A stretch of DNA of 64,000 bases from Symsagittifera roscoffensis (Eukaryota > Xenacoelomorpha > Acoela > Convolutidae), in contig NC_087062.1 of assembly GCF_963678635.1 (NCBI RefSeq), positions 71,641,345-71,705,344 on the forward strand, read 5' to 3'. Of this stretch, positions 54,306 to 64,000 are shown in pieces. Position numbers and translations under genes: made by a program. A model generated the notes under the pieces. It had not been told where the DNA came from and did no database searches. It saw only the letters and a list, made by a program, of their open reading frames with translations. Every line of letters starts with the position of its first letter. Positions within the stretch are counted from its first letter, which is position 1.

Positions 54306-54949
54306 AAAAGGTTGTTTCGTTTTTTTTTAATTAGTGTTTTTTTTTCTAGTGGACAACCTAAGCAAACGCTTTGAAAATAATAAGTTAGGCATAACTGACA
54401 ATGGTTGTCTTCAAAAATCAATAACAAACCAAAAAAATGAAAACATCTTTCTTTTTTATTTTACACAAAGAAAAGTTTTTGCGAAAGAAGCGCTAAATGA
54501 ACTTTCAAAAACAGTTTTCGTTTTGTAAAATCAAGTTGTGTTGAACTAATTAATTGACCAGTTTTTATATCAGCAACGTTTTTCAATCGCTTTAATTGCT
54601 GGAATTTTGACTAAAATTAAAAATTTTAGTCAAAATTCCAGCAATTTCAGCGATTAAAAAACGTTCCTGATATAAAAACTGGTCAATTAGTTCAAGACAA
54701 CATGATTTTACCATACGAAAACTGTTTTTGAAAGTTTTATGTAGCGCTTCTTTTGCCAAAACTTTTCTTTGTGTAAAATAAGAAAAAAAATAGAAAGCTG
54801 TTTTGAAGATGTTTTCATTTTTTTTTGTTAATAATTTTTGAAGACAACCGTTGTCAATTATACCTAACTTTCTATTTTTAAAGCGTTTGTTTAGTTTGTC
54901 CATCACAAAAAAACGACACTAATCTAAAGAAAAAACGAAACAACCTTTT
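54306..54949. mobile_element. 644-bp foldback (palindromic) element
   Basis: Outer ends are 'aaggttgtttcg' and 'cgaaacaacctt'. The arms, about 300 bp each, mirror one another to a centre near 54,620, where 'ggaattttgactaaaatt' meets 'aattttagtcaaaattcc'. Because the arms are inverted, the same apparent peptide (containing 'KLGI.DNGCLQK') is read outward from both strands, so those frames are not genes. A few small indels separate the arms. Confidence 0.88.
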
Positions 54950-54999
54950 GTGAAAATGTCTTTCGAAAATGTCTGAAAATGTCTTTCGAAGTAAGGCTA

Positions 55000-55915
55000 A
55001 AAAGGCTTTGATAAGATATATCACTCGACGCATTCCGATGAATATTTGTGTTACTGATTTGAACAAAAAACTATACCAGAATACAAACTTCCTCCCAATT
55101 TTCAATTTTCAGAACAATTATATCCGTAACAAGAATCTAGATGGCATTTTCAGCTTTTCGTGGAAGCTGAAAAGCAAGCATGCCCGCTTGATTTTGTATA
55201 ATCTGAAAGCTTGACGTTAAAAAAAAACTTGCAGCTCTTTTTTAAATCTTTTTAAAGCTCCAATTTCTAGACCAGCTCCGACTAGCCATTAGTAGATTAA
55301 TAGGATTGAATTTCATTCAATTACAAAAATTAGGAAAAAAAATTAGCCAAATCGAATATCAAAGGTGAAATTAAATGTGTATTATGGGGTATCCCGCGCT
55401 CAGTAAGCGATAACTCTGTGCTCTTAATTCGGGATAAGCGAGAGTGAAAGCTTCTTAATGGAGCGGTTAAAGCTGGCTCCAATAACTGATTAGAGAAAAT
55501 TGGATGAAAATTCTCATTAAGACTATCGATTTGATCGAGTTGTAAACTGATGGACGATATGTGTTAAGACTCAAATTGATTTTTAAAGGTAACGGTTTCT
55601 TGATAACATTTGGGGCAAGTGGACTGAGTAGATGATATATGACATTGTCATTCGAGTTTCTATTCACGTATTAAGCAGAAAGCTACCTGGGCAAATTTTC
55701 AAACACAATAAATAAATTAATCAAAATTTTATAGGAGGTTAGTTATAACTATAGAAATTAAACTGTATTAAGTAACTAGTTTTTGCTACCCCACGAAAAA
55801 ATATGTATAAGCATTTAAAATTGTAATTATTTCGACTGCTGTCTTAGAGTGACAATGAACAATGTCATTGCTTATTTATCTGCCTAGTTTTACTACCGCA
55901 AAAAAACTCGCATGG
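55000..55915. other. AT-rich sequence, no recognised feature
   Basis: No gene or repeat match inside the window could be supported. Confidence 0.45.
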
Positions 55916-55923
55916 GTTCAAGC

Positions 55924-56332
55924 GTAGGGGTGGATTAAGGGGGGGGGGGGGGGGGGGTTGAGGACAGCGATTCGACACCCTGCCGACCCAAAGGGTCCCC
56001 CTTTGCACTATTTTAAGAAATCCATTTTTGGCTGAATGAATGACCCTAAAATTTTTCTAAAGGCGCCTTGGGCGCCAATAAATACTAATTTTGAGGGGGA
56101 GTGCTTGCCAAAAAAACGCGGTTTTTTTATCAAAATTTTTTTTAAAAAAATGCCTAAAAAAGCCTTTTGGTCTGTTTTTTCAAAAATTTGGCCAAAACAG
56201 GGTCTTTGTAGTGCTTTGGGAGAGCTCGGAACATCAATTTGGTCGACCTAAAAAAAAAAAAAAAAGGTCAAAATTTTGGAAAATTTTTTGAAAATCCGCC
56301 CCCCCCTCGAGAAAATCCTAGATCCGCCCCTG
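55924..56332 (-). mobile_element. hAT-like MITE
   Basis: Worn left end 'taggggtggattaaggggg' followed by a long G run, right end '...ctagatccgcccctg'. The body matches the copy at 30,871. No target duplication was found. Confidence 0.8.
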
Positions 56333-56420
56333 AATTGCTGTGTACCACAGTAATCTTTTCATCCACAAACAGGGTGATATATTACAAAAGGTGGCAGGTA
56401 CATTTCAAATGAGCAAACTA

Positions 56421-56500
56421 TCGTTCCCACGGGGATTCAAACCCGGTCCTCTACATCATCAGTCAGATGTTTTAGCCTGTGTTTCAAATCGATAGCAATC
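56421..56500 (-). pseudogene. tRNA-like sequence, possible SINE head
   Basis: Minus strand: 'ccgggtttgaatccccg' fits a T arm and B box (one mismatch), and 'acatctgactgatgatgt' could form an anticodon stem with an eight-base loop. The D-arm/A-box region is poor, so it is not a functional tRNA. Confidence 0.35.
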
Positions 56501-56893
56501 AATACAGAGAAGAGTGTCCCCTGACCCTCGATTGTTATATAACTTTTTGTTCAAGTGGTCCAATTGCCTTTAGAATTGACATGTAAAAAAAATTACGCAA
56601 TTACAATGCATTCATAAAGAGCTTCGTAAAACCAAGGATAACATCACTTATGTTTTTATCTGGCGGGGAAAACGGTAGAAGAGCCGGAAAGTCATATTAG
56701 ACAATTGTTCCAGACGTAGCCCCATATTGAAAACATGTTGTCTCAAAAGCTAAGTTTTCTTGATTACTCGGAAGTATAAACAATTTCTAATTGCAAAAAT
56801 ATAATCAAGGCTTTAGGAAAAATTTGTACTTTTCTGTAAAGCCACCAACTAGAAATGAGAATAATTGTAAGTGTTTAAAGATATTAAAATCAA

Positions 56894-56899
56894 TTTATT
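56894..56899 (-). promoter_or_regulatory. Candidate poly(A) signal, MFS exon
   Basis: AATAAA on the minus strand about 60 nt after the stop of the MFS-like exon, a suitable distance for a short 3' untranslated region. Confidence 0.5.
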
Positions 56900-56958
56900 A
56901 TTCAGATCCAGTCAACTGTTAGTGTTTTCTATCAATTTTTACCAGGATCAGTTTCATA

Positions 56959-57129
56959 TTATTTCGTATCTTTTTCAAGAGGTTCTTTTTCCTCTGCTAC
57001 AATTTTCTCATCTTCAATTTCATAATATTTGGGATCTACAGGTTTAACCATGTAGTGTGACAAGGCCGCAACAGTCATCAGACCAGATATGGCATAGAAA
57101 GAAGTGTTATACATAAAAGGCGTCGGATC
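56959..57129 (-). CDS. Orphan terminal exon of an MFS monocarboxylate/oxalate-type transporter
   Basis: Minus strand, acceptor 'ctgattttccag' then 57 codons including the stop. The peptide starts 'DPTPFMYNTSFYAISGLMTV' (last membrane helix), continues 'AALSHYMVKPVDPKYYEI' and ends in an acidic/basic tail. 'xxxxVxPVDPKYY' after the last helix is typical of the oxalate/formate-antiporter-like MFS group (from general family knowledge). Open frame, good acceptor and a nearby poly(A) signal support a true last exon. Upstream exons were not found between 57.2 kb and the N gap, and a hAT-like MITE fragment abuts the acceptor. It could be a remnant or the end of a gene extending beyond the gap. Confidence 0.6.
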   Translation of the reverse strand, partial: DPTPFMYNTSFYAISGLMTVAALSHYMVKPVDPKYYEIEDEKIVAEEKEPLEKDTK

Positions 57130-57141
57130 CTGGAAAATCAG

Positions 57142-57193
57142 AAAATCCGCCCCCCCCCCCCCCCTCCTCGAGAAAATCCTAGATCCGCCCCTG
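57142..57193 (-). mobile_element. hAT-like MITE end fragment
   Basis: About 50 bp: 'aaaatccgccccc', a C run, 'ctcgagaaaatcctagatcc' and 'gcccctg'. Only the CAGGGGCGG end of the element is present, about a dozen bases from the acceptor of the MFS-like exon. Confidence 0.8.
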
Positions 57194-57309
57194 GTTGATT
57201 CTATAGCAATTTATACTATTTTCAGCTATTTTTTAAAAACATATAAAATGTAGTCGGAATAAATTTTGGTTTATAAAACTGGATTAAAAAAACAAGGGAG
57301 GATGCGAGG

Positions 57310-57505
57310 ATTAAAGGTCTTAGGCGTTTTTGTTGCGTACGTTTTTCGGCGCGCACTCCACCCTCAATATTGGTATATTTTGGCACCCAAGGCTCCTTCA
57401 GAAAAATTTTATGGTCAGTGAGCCAAAAATGAATATCTCAATTTTGTACAAAGGGGAACTCTTTGGGTTGGCAGGGGTAGAAACCCTAAGAGTTTCGCGC
57501 CTGAT
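57310..57505 (+). mobile_element. hAT-like MITE body fragment
   Basis: Contains worn versions of the family landmarks: 'ttttcggcgcgcactccacc', 'ttggtatattttggc', 'gaaaaattttatggtcagtg' and 'aactctttgggttggcaggg'. Ends are missing. Confidence 0.7.
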
Positions 57506-57509
57506 TTTG

Positions 57510-58366
57510 AATATAATGCACTGTGTTTGAGTTTTCAGAATAATATACAAAAAATATTACAACCCATTTAGTTGATCGTAATCGACTAAAATGGATTTTA
57601 TTGATTGGACAAAAACTAAGATTTTAATCAATTTTTAATCAATTATTATCGATTAATTTTAAATTTTACAAAGACTGACAAGAAAACTCCAATATAATTG
57701 ATTATTCTTCATGTAACTCCAGTGCGGGTGGGGAACGCGCGCTTTCCCATCAATTAAAGTATACACTGACAAAAACTATGGCTTTAAAACAACTTTAAAG
57801 ACCTTAGTGGTCAAAATAGTCAAAGCGCTCCTCGCTGGAAACGTGCTTAGAAGTTTTGAACGCATGAATTTCAAACATCAAATGGAAACGTGGCATTCGA
57901 CAGTCGGTAGGCATCTATGATTCTCTTTTCTGCTCTTTTGCTCTATTTGATGAGGGCGATTATGAGTTGATTGGGGCTAATTGAGTCGACAGAAGAGTCA
58001 GTCGCTTATCTGAGCAGATAAACACAGGTTAGAAGTAGAACATTTGCAAGGGGCATTCTTTAAAATAGAACCAGTTAGCCCAGCTGCTGCTCAAGAAGCA
58101 TAAATTGAATGATTTACATTTGTATTTTTTTCGCATTTTACATAGTATTAATACAGCTTTTATTTCAATGAAACAGTTCAGAATTATGATTTGTCCACGT
58201 TTTTTAAATCATTTTTGTATAAAAACAATTTTTAGAAATTACTTTTTTTTCAGGAACCAAGGGGTTTGTTAACATAATGAGCAAAATTTTGCAAAAGATC
58301 TGATCTGAGCTAATGTTTGTTAGGCTAATGGCGCTGTATGCTTATTAATACAACTGGGGTCGAATT
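57510..58366. other. Sequence left of the N gap, no recognised gene
   Basis: 57,550-57,740 is a worn relative of a repeat also seen at 33,470-33,650 and 34,800-35,030 (shared 'actccaatataattga'-type stretch). The rest shows no coding frame. It does not visibly match intron 1 of the other cassettes, which would be expected next to exon 1D if the gap were really only 200 bp. Confidence 0.45.
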
Positions 58367-58566
58367 NNNNNNNNNNNNNNNNNNNNNNNNNNNNNNNNNN
58401 NNNNNNNNNNNNNNNNNNNNNNNNNNNNNNNNNNNNNNNNNNNNNNNNNNNNNNNNNNNNNNNNNNNNNNNNNNNNNNNNNNNNNNNNNNNNNNNNNNNN
58501 NNNNNNNNNNNNNNNNNNNNNNNNNNNNNNNNNNNNNNNNNNNNNNNNNNNNNNNNNNNNNNNNNN
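58367..58566. other. Assembly gap, 200 N
   Basis: Exactly 200 undetermined bases, which looks like a fixed placeholder, so the true distance and even the adjacency are unknown. The open frames spanning it are meaningless. Confidence 0.98.
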
Positions 58567-58600
58567 CATTCGTCTCTTCGTAATCGCCAACAGATGACAT
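58567..58600 (-). CDS. SLC9B exon 1 fragment, cassette D, cut by the gap
   Basis: 34 nt from the ATG at 58,600, reading 'MSSVGDYEETN', identical in sequence sense to cassettes A and C. Upstream bases to 58,779 also match A and C. The remainder of the exon is lost in the N gap. Confidence 0.75.
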
Positions 58601-59227
58601 CAGATCGAATTAAATTTTTAAAACTATTTTTATCTTCAATTGAATTTCAGAAGCTACACCTTTTCTTGTAGTTTGAAAACGTCAAGACCACTAATGGACA
58701 AAGGTAAACAAGCACTCAAGTTTTTTACGGCTTACTACGGCTTACGGCCTTTTAAGGTTACTGAAGTAAGCACATGACCAGATCTGAATTAAAAAGTTTG
58801 TTAGGTACGGGTAGTTTGAAACACGGAAAAGTCGTTGAAATTTGCATCTCAATAAAATGGAGAAAAATCAATTATATTGGATTTATCTTGTCTTTATCTA
58901 TAAAAGGGAAAAAAATCATTGATTTGCACTGAATTTTTTTGTTTTTTGAAAAATGGCAACTTGATTATTTTTTATTTGATTATAATCGATTACTTTTTAT
59001 TTTTAATGAAACTGACAACAAAACTCAAATATAATCGAGTTTCATCCACGGAACTCTAGAGCGGGATTTGGTGGTTGATGAACATTTGCATTCTCGGTGC
59101 TGCTGTTAATTGCTACCACTAGATCTCATTCAAGTTATATTTCTTGAATTTTTGTCCGGATCTTTGCCCGGATCTTTGTCCGACTCTAACTCAATAATTT
59201 GATTTGATTTTGTGTTTGCCTCGCATT

Positions 59228-60998
59228 ACGAGGCCAAACAGTGCACTGAATAGGCGCAAAATTTTGTGTATGCATGTTCCTGGGGTCCCGGCTCGAGATC
59301 CCGCTCAAAAACCGCGCAAGATGTGAGCGGTTTGAGCGGTTTTTCAGACAATTACGCTCAAAATCTTGCTTCAAAATGAGCGGTTTTTGAACGGTTTATC
59401 TTTAAAAACCGCTCAAAAACCGCGCAAGATTTGAACGGTTTCGAGCGGTTTATCTAAAAAAACCGCTGAAAAACCGCGGTTTTTTTTAGATAAACCGCTC
59501 AAAACCGTTCAAATCTTGGGCGGTTTTTGAGCGGTTTTTTAGATAAACCGTTCAAAAACCGCTCAAACCGCTCATTTTGAAGCAAGATTTTGAGCGTAAT
59601 TGTCTAAAAAAACCTCTCAAACCGTTCAAATCTTGCTTCAAATTAGGTGAAAAATCTCGACTCGGGTTCCATAGACAAACCTTCAAACTTGTTACAAAAT
59701 GTCAGTGGATTCCATTTACCAAACTTCCGTGGATTCCACGTGCAAATACCTGTAACGTAAACTTTTTCGGCACATTTGTTGTGCCGCGGATTCCGCAACA
59801 AGCGAATAAAGCTAGTGGTTCTGGATTCCGCAACTGTAAGTGTATTCCACAAAAAGTAAGCGGAATCCGCAATTTAAATTGGAATCCGCAAAATTTGTCA
59901 GCGGAATCCGCAAATTGTAAGTGGGTTCAGAATTTTGTTTATTACTGAACTTGCATATGAACAATTAAAAGCGAGAGCTGGAATTCATATCTATAGCAAT
60001 GCGGAATTTAAAGGCAAGGACTTAACCGTTGTCAGCGGAACTCACGAAGAAATCTCAAAACATTTGTTAACTAAATCGGTGGATGTCACCTTTTAGTATT
60101 TTGGAAACAAAACACCGAGTAAGTTAAATATTTGGAGTCTCTCGGTTGAGAGGGTATGGAAACACAACACATAACATTTCGCCAAATTAGGCCAGTATTT
60201 GGGATTGCGTCAATCCCAAATACTAATTTAGGAAGCATAATGCCGAATAATATCAATATTTGTAGTCATTGGGTTGAGAGTGTATGGAAACACAACACTC
60301 AGCATATTGCCAATTTAGGTCAATATTTCGGATTGCGTCAATCCCAGATACTGATTTTGGAAGCTTAACGCCGAATAAAATTAATATTTGTAGTCATTGG
60401 CTTGAGAGTGTTTGAAAACGCAACGCACAGCATATTGCCGAATTAGTTCAGTATTTGGGATTGCATCAGTATTTGGCATCGAAGTTGAGATCGAAGCTGA
60501 CAGGATTTGAGATCGAAGTTGGGTTGATAAGAATTGAGACCAAACGTTTGGTATTTCAACTGGTAGTTGATCAATGTAGTAATTGAGATTGATTTTTCTA
60601 GTGACCAGTAATTAAGAGATATAATTTTAAACGCTATACTACACATATACATATATGTAAACAAAATCCGCAAACAAAATAGGGATTCCACTTACAATTT
60701 GCGGATTCCACTTACACGTTGCGGATTCCGCAACATCTCAGTTTATACAAATGTCTTATTATATGTATGTGAATTCCACAAACTGTTCTGGATTCCGGAA
60801 GTACGGTTGCGAATTCCGCAAAATCACCTATCTTTGGAGCGATTTGAGCAGTACAGTGTTTTAGGTATTTGTTTGTGGAATCCAAAACAGCAAAGAAGAT
60901 CAAAGAGAAGTAGCAAAAATGCTGATTCCGCGACAAATCTGATTTTGGCCTATTGCGGAATCGGCTTACAATGCACAGAATGCACAGTTTGGCCTCGT
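59228..60998. mobile_element. 'ACGAGGCC' TIR element in cassette A, with nested foldback
   Basis: Same ends and content as 35,182-36,613, but carrying the 380-bp foldback element near its left end. Removing that insertion gives nearly the same length as the cassette C copy. Confidence 0.7.
59287..59666. mobile_element. 380-bp foldback element present only in cassette A
   Basis: Ends 'cccggctcgagat' and 'atctcgactcggg' are inverted partners. The two arms mirror each other around 59,480, built from repeats of 'gagcggtttttgag' and 'tttagataaaccg'. The site is uninterrupted in cassette C at about 35,238 ('ttcctggattccatag'), so this is a recent insertion. No clear target duplication. Confidence 0.88.
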
Positions 60999-61878
60999 AT
61001 TGCGAACCGAAATTTTAATTGCACTGTCCTAGTCTACAGAGCCTACACGTTTTTGAATGGATTTTTTCAAACTGATCGAACTTGTTTATTGGCAGAATAT
61101 CTTGTTCGCAAAATTAGAATGCCAATCTTGGGTGCTGTTGCAGTCATAAAAATCTAAAAATCTATTAAAGTTATTTACGGAAAATTTTGAATTATGCACC
61201 ATTTACACAAAATTGCAGAACACCTTGAAGCCTTTGTGAGACTGAAACACGGGCTTTTGTTTTTTTTGTGCGTTGATTACAGGGACACGAAAAAATTATC
61301 GGCTTTTGGCATGGGACTAAGTTGCCAATGGAAGCCATAGACAAGTGCGCCTAAAAATACAATCACTTGTAGTGGGATTCAGTGACGGGAAAGCACTAAT
61401 AGTGTTTAGCTACAAAAACGAGTTTCGCATTGTAATGCAATGAAAGAACTGAACACTTCATAAGCGAATTTCTTTGTAAAAGACACGATTAAATGCAGTT
61501 GAAGTCAATTGAAAAAAAAACTGAAAACGAAATAGAACTTTCATATTTTAAATTTTTGAAAACCAAAAACATTATGGGACAATTGGCTCACATTTTTTTC
61601 GACTTTTCTCATAGCAGTCAAATATTGACATTACTCACAAATTGAGTGTAGATGGCGCATGTATATTCTAGACATTTATTACTTTTTCAATAAACACCAA
61701 AACACTTTTTGCAGTAACAATTTTTAATGTTGTCTTCATTGGGACCAACCATTAGCAAAATATATGAATGTGTTCAAAATTATATTTGGAAAGTTTTCAA
61801 AATCAGTTTTTAATCCGATATCATCCCTTAAACATGTTATCAGCATGAATCTCGGCTAGTTGATAATTTTCGTCTAAC

Positions 61879-62096
61879 CGAGTATATCGGGCAAGTGGGC
61901 AGTTCGTAGCAGGAATGACATGAACCTCGCCGCTGCATACACTAAGAACATTCCCAGAATTGTTGCTCTCACTTCTGACACATACTCGTAGTTCGGGTCC
62001 AATTCCGTCTCGCAAAAGTAGTTCACGAGCACGAATGACAGGAAAGCCAGTAGTAAACGCGTGAGTCCCCACCCGGGAAAACTATGAGGGGGGCAT
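61879..62096 (-). CDS. SLC9B exon 2, cassette A
   Basis: Identical in layout to exon 2C (218 nt, same phases, same donor). Only two coding differences were noticed by eye: Leu for Ile in 'GMFLVYAA', and one silent change. The open frame and splice sites are intact. A MITE lies 16 bp upstream of the acceptor, replacing the pyrimidine-containing intron end found in C. Confidence 0.87.
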
Positions 62097-62112
62097 CTGA
62101 AGGATAAACAAC

Positions 62113-62380
62113 AGCCCCGATTTTGGCTAAATTTTGAACACATTTTGGCACTTTTTGAAAAATTTTCACAAAAAAAATGCGTTTTTTCGGCGCGCGCTCC
62201 CCCTCAAAAATAGCATATATTGGCGCCAAAGGCGGCTTTAGAAAAATTTTAGGGTCGGTCGGCCAAAAATGGATTTCTGAAAAAGTATCAAAGGGGGGAC
62301 CTTTTGGGTCGGCAGGGGGTCAAATCCCTGAGGGGGGGCGTACGCCCCCCCCGCCCCCCCCCCCCTAAATCTGCCCCTGA
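62113..62380 (+). mobile_element. hAT-like MITE, truncated, at the exon 2A acceptor
   Basis: Body and right end of the family ('gcgcgctccccctcaaa', 'ccctaaatctgcccctg'), with the left part missing. It is absent from the same intron in cassette C. Confidence 0.85.
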
Positions 62381-62989
62381 TCTCCCGCTCCTTATAGGTT
62401 TCGTTGATCGTCCGTTATGCGGCGAATTGGATAAATTATATTCCAAAAATTTAGATCAGTGAAATTGGGAAAGCATCAATCAAGGCGCCACCCTTCAGAA
62501 ACTCGCCCCACTTTGCAGCTATTTTAGGATAACCTTTTCGAGGTTATTTTTCCATTAACGCCTTATATATTGATTTTTAGGTGTTAGGTATATTTATTGA
62601 TCTTAATGTATTTTGATTTTTAGACGACTACTAATTTTCAAAGAAAATTGCGGAGAAAAGGCGCGCAAAAACTCGCCTGCAGAAAATTCAATGCAATTTG
62701 TTTTTCTAGTCATTTTTCTACCAAATGAGTTATCCAATTTGCCTATTTTATTATGAATTTCGAAGAAAGCGAAGACCAAACGTAATTATACGGGGTCGAA
62801 CAAATCTTTTTAAAAATGTCTGTCGAGACTGTCGCGAAAGTCAAAACGAATCGAATTTTGGTTGACAAAGTCGAAACGACCGAAGTCGGGTCAAACTGGG
62901 TCCAACAAGGTCGAAAACTTTTTTGTTTGGTCGAGAAAGTCGTAACAAACCAAAACTTGGTCGAGAAAATTGAAAAACAACAAAAAGAT

Positions 62990-63290
62990 ACTGATTTTTG
63001 GTCGAGAAAGTCAAAACATACCAAAATTTGGTCGAGAAAGTTAAAAAAACACCAAAATTTGAAAAACACCAAAAAGATACAAATTTTTGGTCGAGAAAGT
63101 CAAAACAAACCAAAATTTGGTCGAGAAAGTTAAAAAAACACCAAAATTTGAAAAACACCAAAAAGATACAAATTTTCGGTCGAGAAAGTCGAAACAAACC
63201 AAAATTTGGTCGAGAAAGTTGAAAAACACCAAAATTTGAAAAGCGCCAAAAAGATACTGATTTTTGGTCGAGAAAGTCGAAACATAAATT
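62990..63290. repeat. 88/89-bp minisatellite in intron 1A, four copies
   Basis: 'ggtcgagaaagtc' starts units at 63,000, 63,089, 63,178 and 63,266. Same repeat as in intron 1C, with one unit fewer. The long minus-strand frames here are repeat artefacts. Confidence 0.92.
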
Positions 63291-63425
63291 GAGCACCTCG
63301 CCGTGGGTCATTCTGTGTTTTGTTTGAAGAAACTCGGACTTTCAATTAGATCAAGCTACAATAAACATCCTAAATTTTTTTGAAAATTAAGAAAAATCTC
63401 CGGATTCTGTTCATTGTCCACGCAC

Positions 63426-63577
63426 CTGATGTACCAGCAAAAAATGGAGGGACAATCATTATCCAGGGTCTTTCCCTCTATCGGGTGTTCTCGGTAGGAT
63501 AGGAAGCGCCTGAATTTGTCGCATTTTTTCTTCTTTTCACGCACATTCGTCTCTTCGTAATCGCCAACAGATGACAT
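63426..63577 (-). CDS. SLC9B exon 1 with start codon, cassette A
   Basis: ATG at 63,577, 152 nt, donor CAG|GTGCGT. Differs from exon 1C by Glu instead of Gln in 'EHPIEGKTL'; otherwise the same protein. It could splice to exon 2A (61,879-62,096) and, by phase, on to exon 3 more than 30 kb away, unless another exon 3 exists nearer on another haplotype or outside the window. Confidence 0.85.
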
Positions 63578-64000
63578 CAGATCGAATTAAATTTTTTAAA
63601 TTATTTTTATCTTCAATTGAATTTCAACAACTACACTTTTTCTTGTAGTTTGAAAACGTCAAGACCACTAATGGACAAAAGTAAACAAACACTCAAGTTT
63701 TTACGCTTTTTAAGGCTTACTGAAGTTAGCACATGACCGACAGCAAATTATTCTATTTACCCTTTTTGAACATATCAGTTTTTTCTTATTTCAAGGACTT
63801 TACCAGTTAAAGCCTGGTCTCAAAATATCGGTTTTTACTATATACAATTGATTTTTGCCACTGTGAGAAGTTTTGCTAAGCCTGAGTTTCAAAAAATATA
63901 TAAAACATCTTGGACGCGATTCATTGCAGTTTTTTTCTCATTACATTTGAAATTGATTTGTTAAGTCGACGTGCTTCTTACTACAGACGGTAAAAAAACT

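Larger units (their letters stand above)
58780..63997. repeat. Duplicated segment holding cassette A
   Basis: Near-identical copy of 34,735-39,465, running off the window. Differences by eye: a foldback insertion (59,287-59,666), a MITE insertion (62,113-62,380), one minisatellite unit fewer, and scattered substitutions. At 58,779/58,780 cassette D's upstream sequence joins directly to this copy's left end, a head-to-tail junction. Confidence 0.9.

Noticed and set aside
54592-54906. 104-codon minus frame containing 'NGCLQK', with a similar plus-strand frame at 54,334
   Set aside because: The two are mirror images created by a palindrome, not a conserved gene.
58325-58600. Open frames spanning the N gap
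   Set aside because: Undetermined bases were translated as X. Only the 34 nt right of the gap are real exon sequence.

Overview
The window is a stretch of AT-rich, intron-rich nuclear DNA. It looks like an invertebrate animal with a repeat-loaded genome, because the one well-supported host gene is an animal-type SLC9B (NHA) cation/proton antiporter with GT-AG introns. No signal allows a closer taxonomic call. Host exons total only about 2.7 kb of 64 kb. The rest is intron and transposon-derived sequence, plus one 200-N assembly gap.

Region by region (+ coordinates): 1-1.77 kb, nothing identified. 1.8-16.0 kb, a decayed Ty3/gypsy element (plus strand; reverse transcriptase, RNase H and integrase relics at 3.8-5.6 kb) followed by a tandem array of roughly 1.67-kb units built from its 3' internal segment and an LTR-like head. 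16.1-31.7 kb, the constant exons 3-10 of the SLC9B gene on the minus strand; intron 7 holds a BEL/Pao pol relic with an 870-bp internal tandem duplication, and intron 3 holds a hAT-like MITE. 32-34.7 kb, MITEs, a C-rich strand-asymmetric block and a CATA microsatellite. 34.7-39.2 kb, cassette C, carrying exons 1 and 2 of SLC9B. 39.2-44.4 kb, diverged repeats. 44.5-50.0 kb, cassette B, a diverged second copy of exons 1 and 2. 50-57.2 kb, MITEs, a gag-like relic, a 640-bp palindrome and one orphan terminal exon of an MFS transporter. 58.4-58.6 kb, an N gap with a fragment of a further exon 1 (D). 58.8-64.0 kb, cassette A, a near-identical copy of cassette C.

The ten exons 1C+2C+3-10 join in one frame to 1,857 nt (618 residues), with an Asp-Asp ion-binding pair at residues 251-252. 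Three complete exon-1/exon-2 cassettes (A, B, C) and a fourth fragment lie upstream of a single set of constant exons. All have identical exon lengths (152 and 218 nt), phases and splice sites, so each could in principle feed exon 3. This alternative 5' cassette array is the most interesting candidate system here. It competes with three plainer explanations: nearby paralogous genes, dead duplicates, or (for A versus C) two haplotypes placed in series by the assembler.
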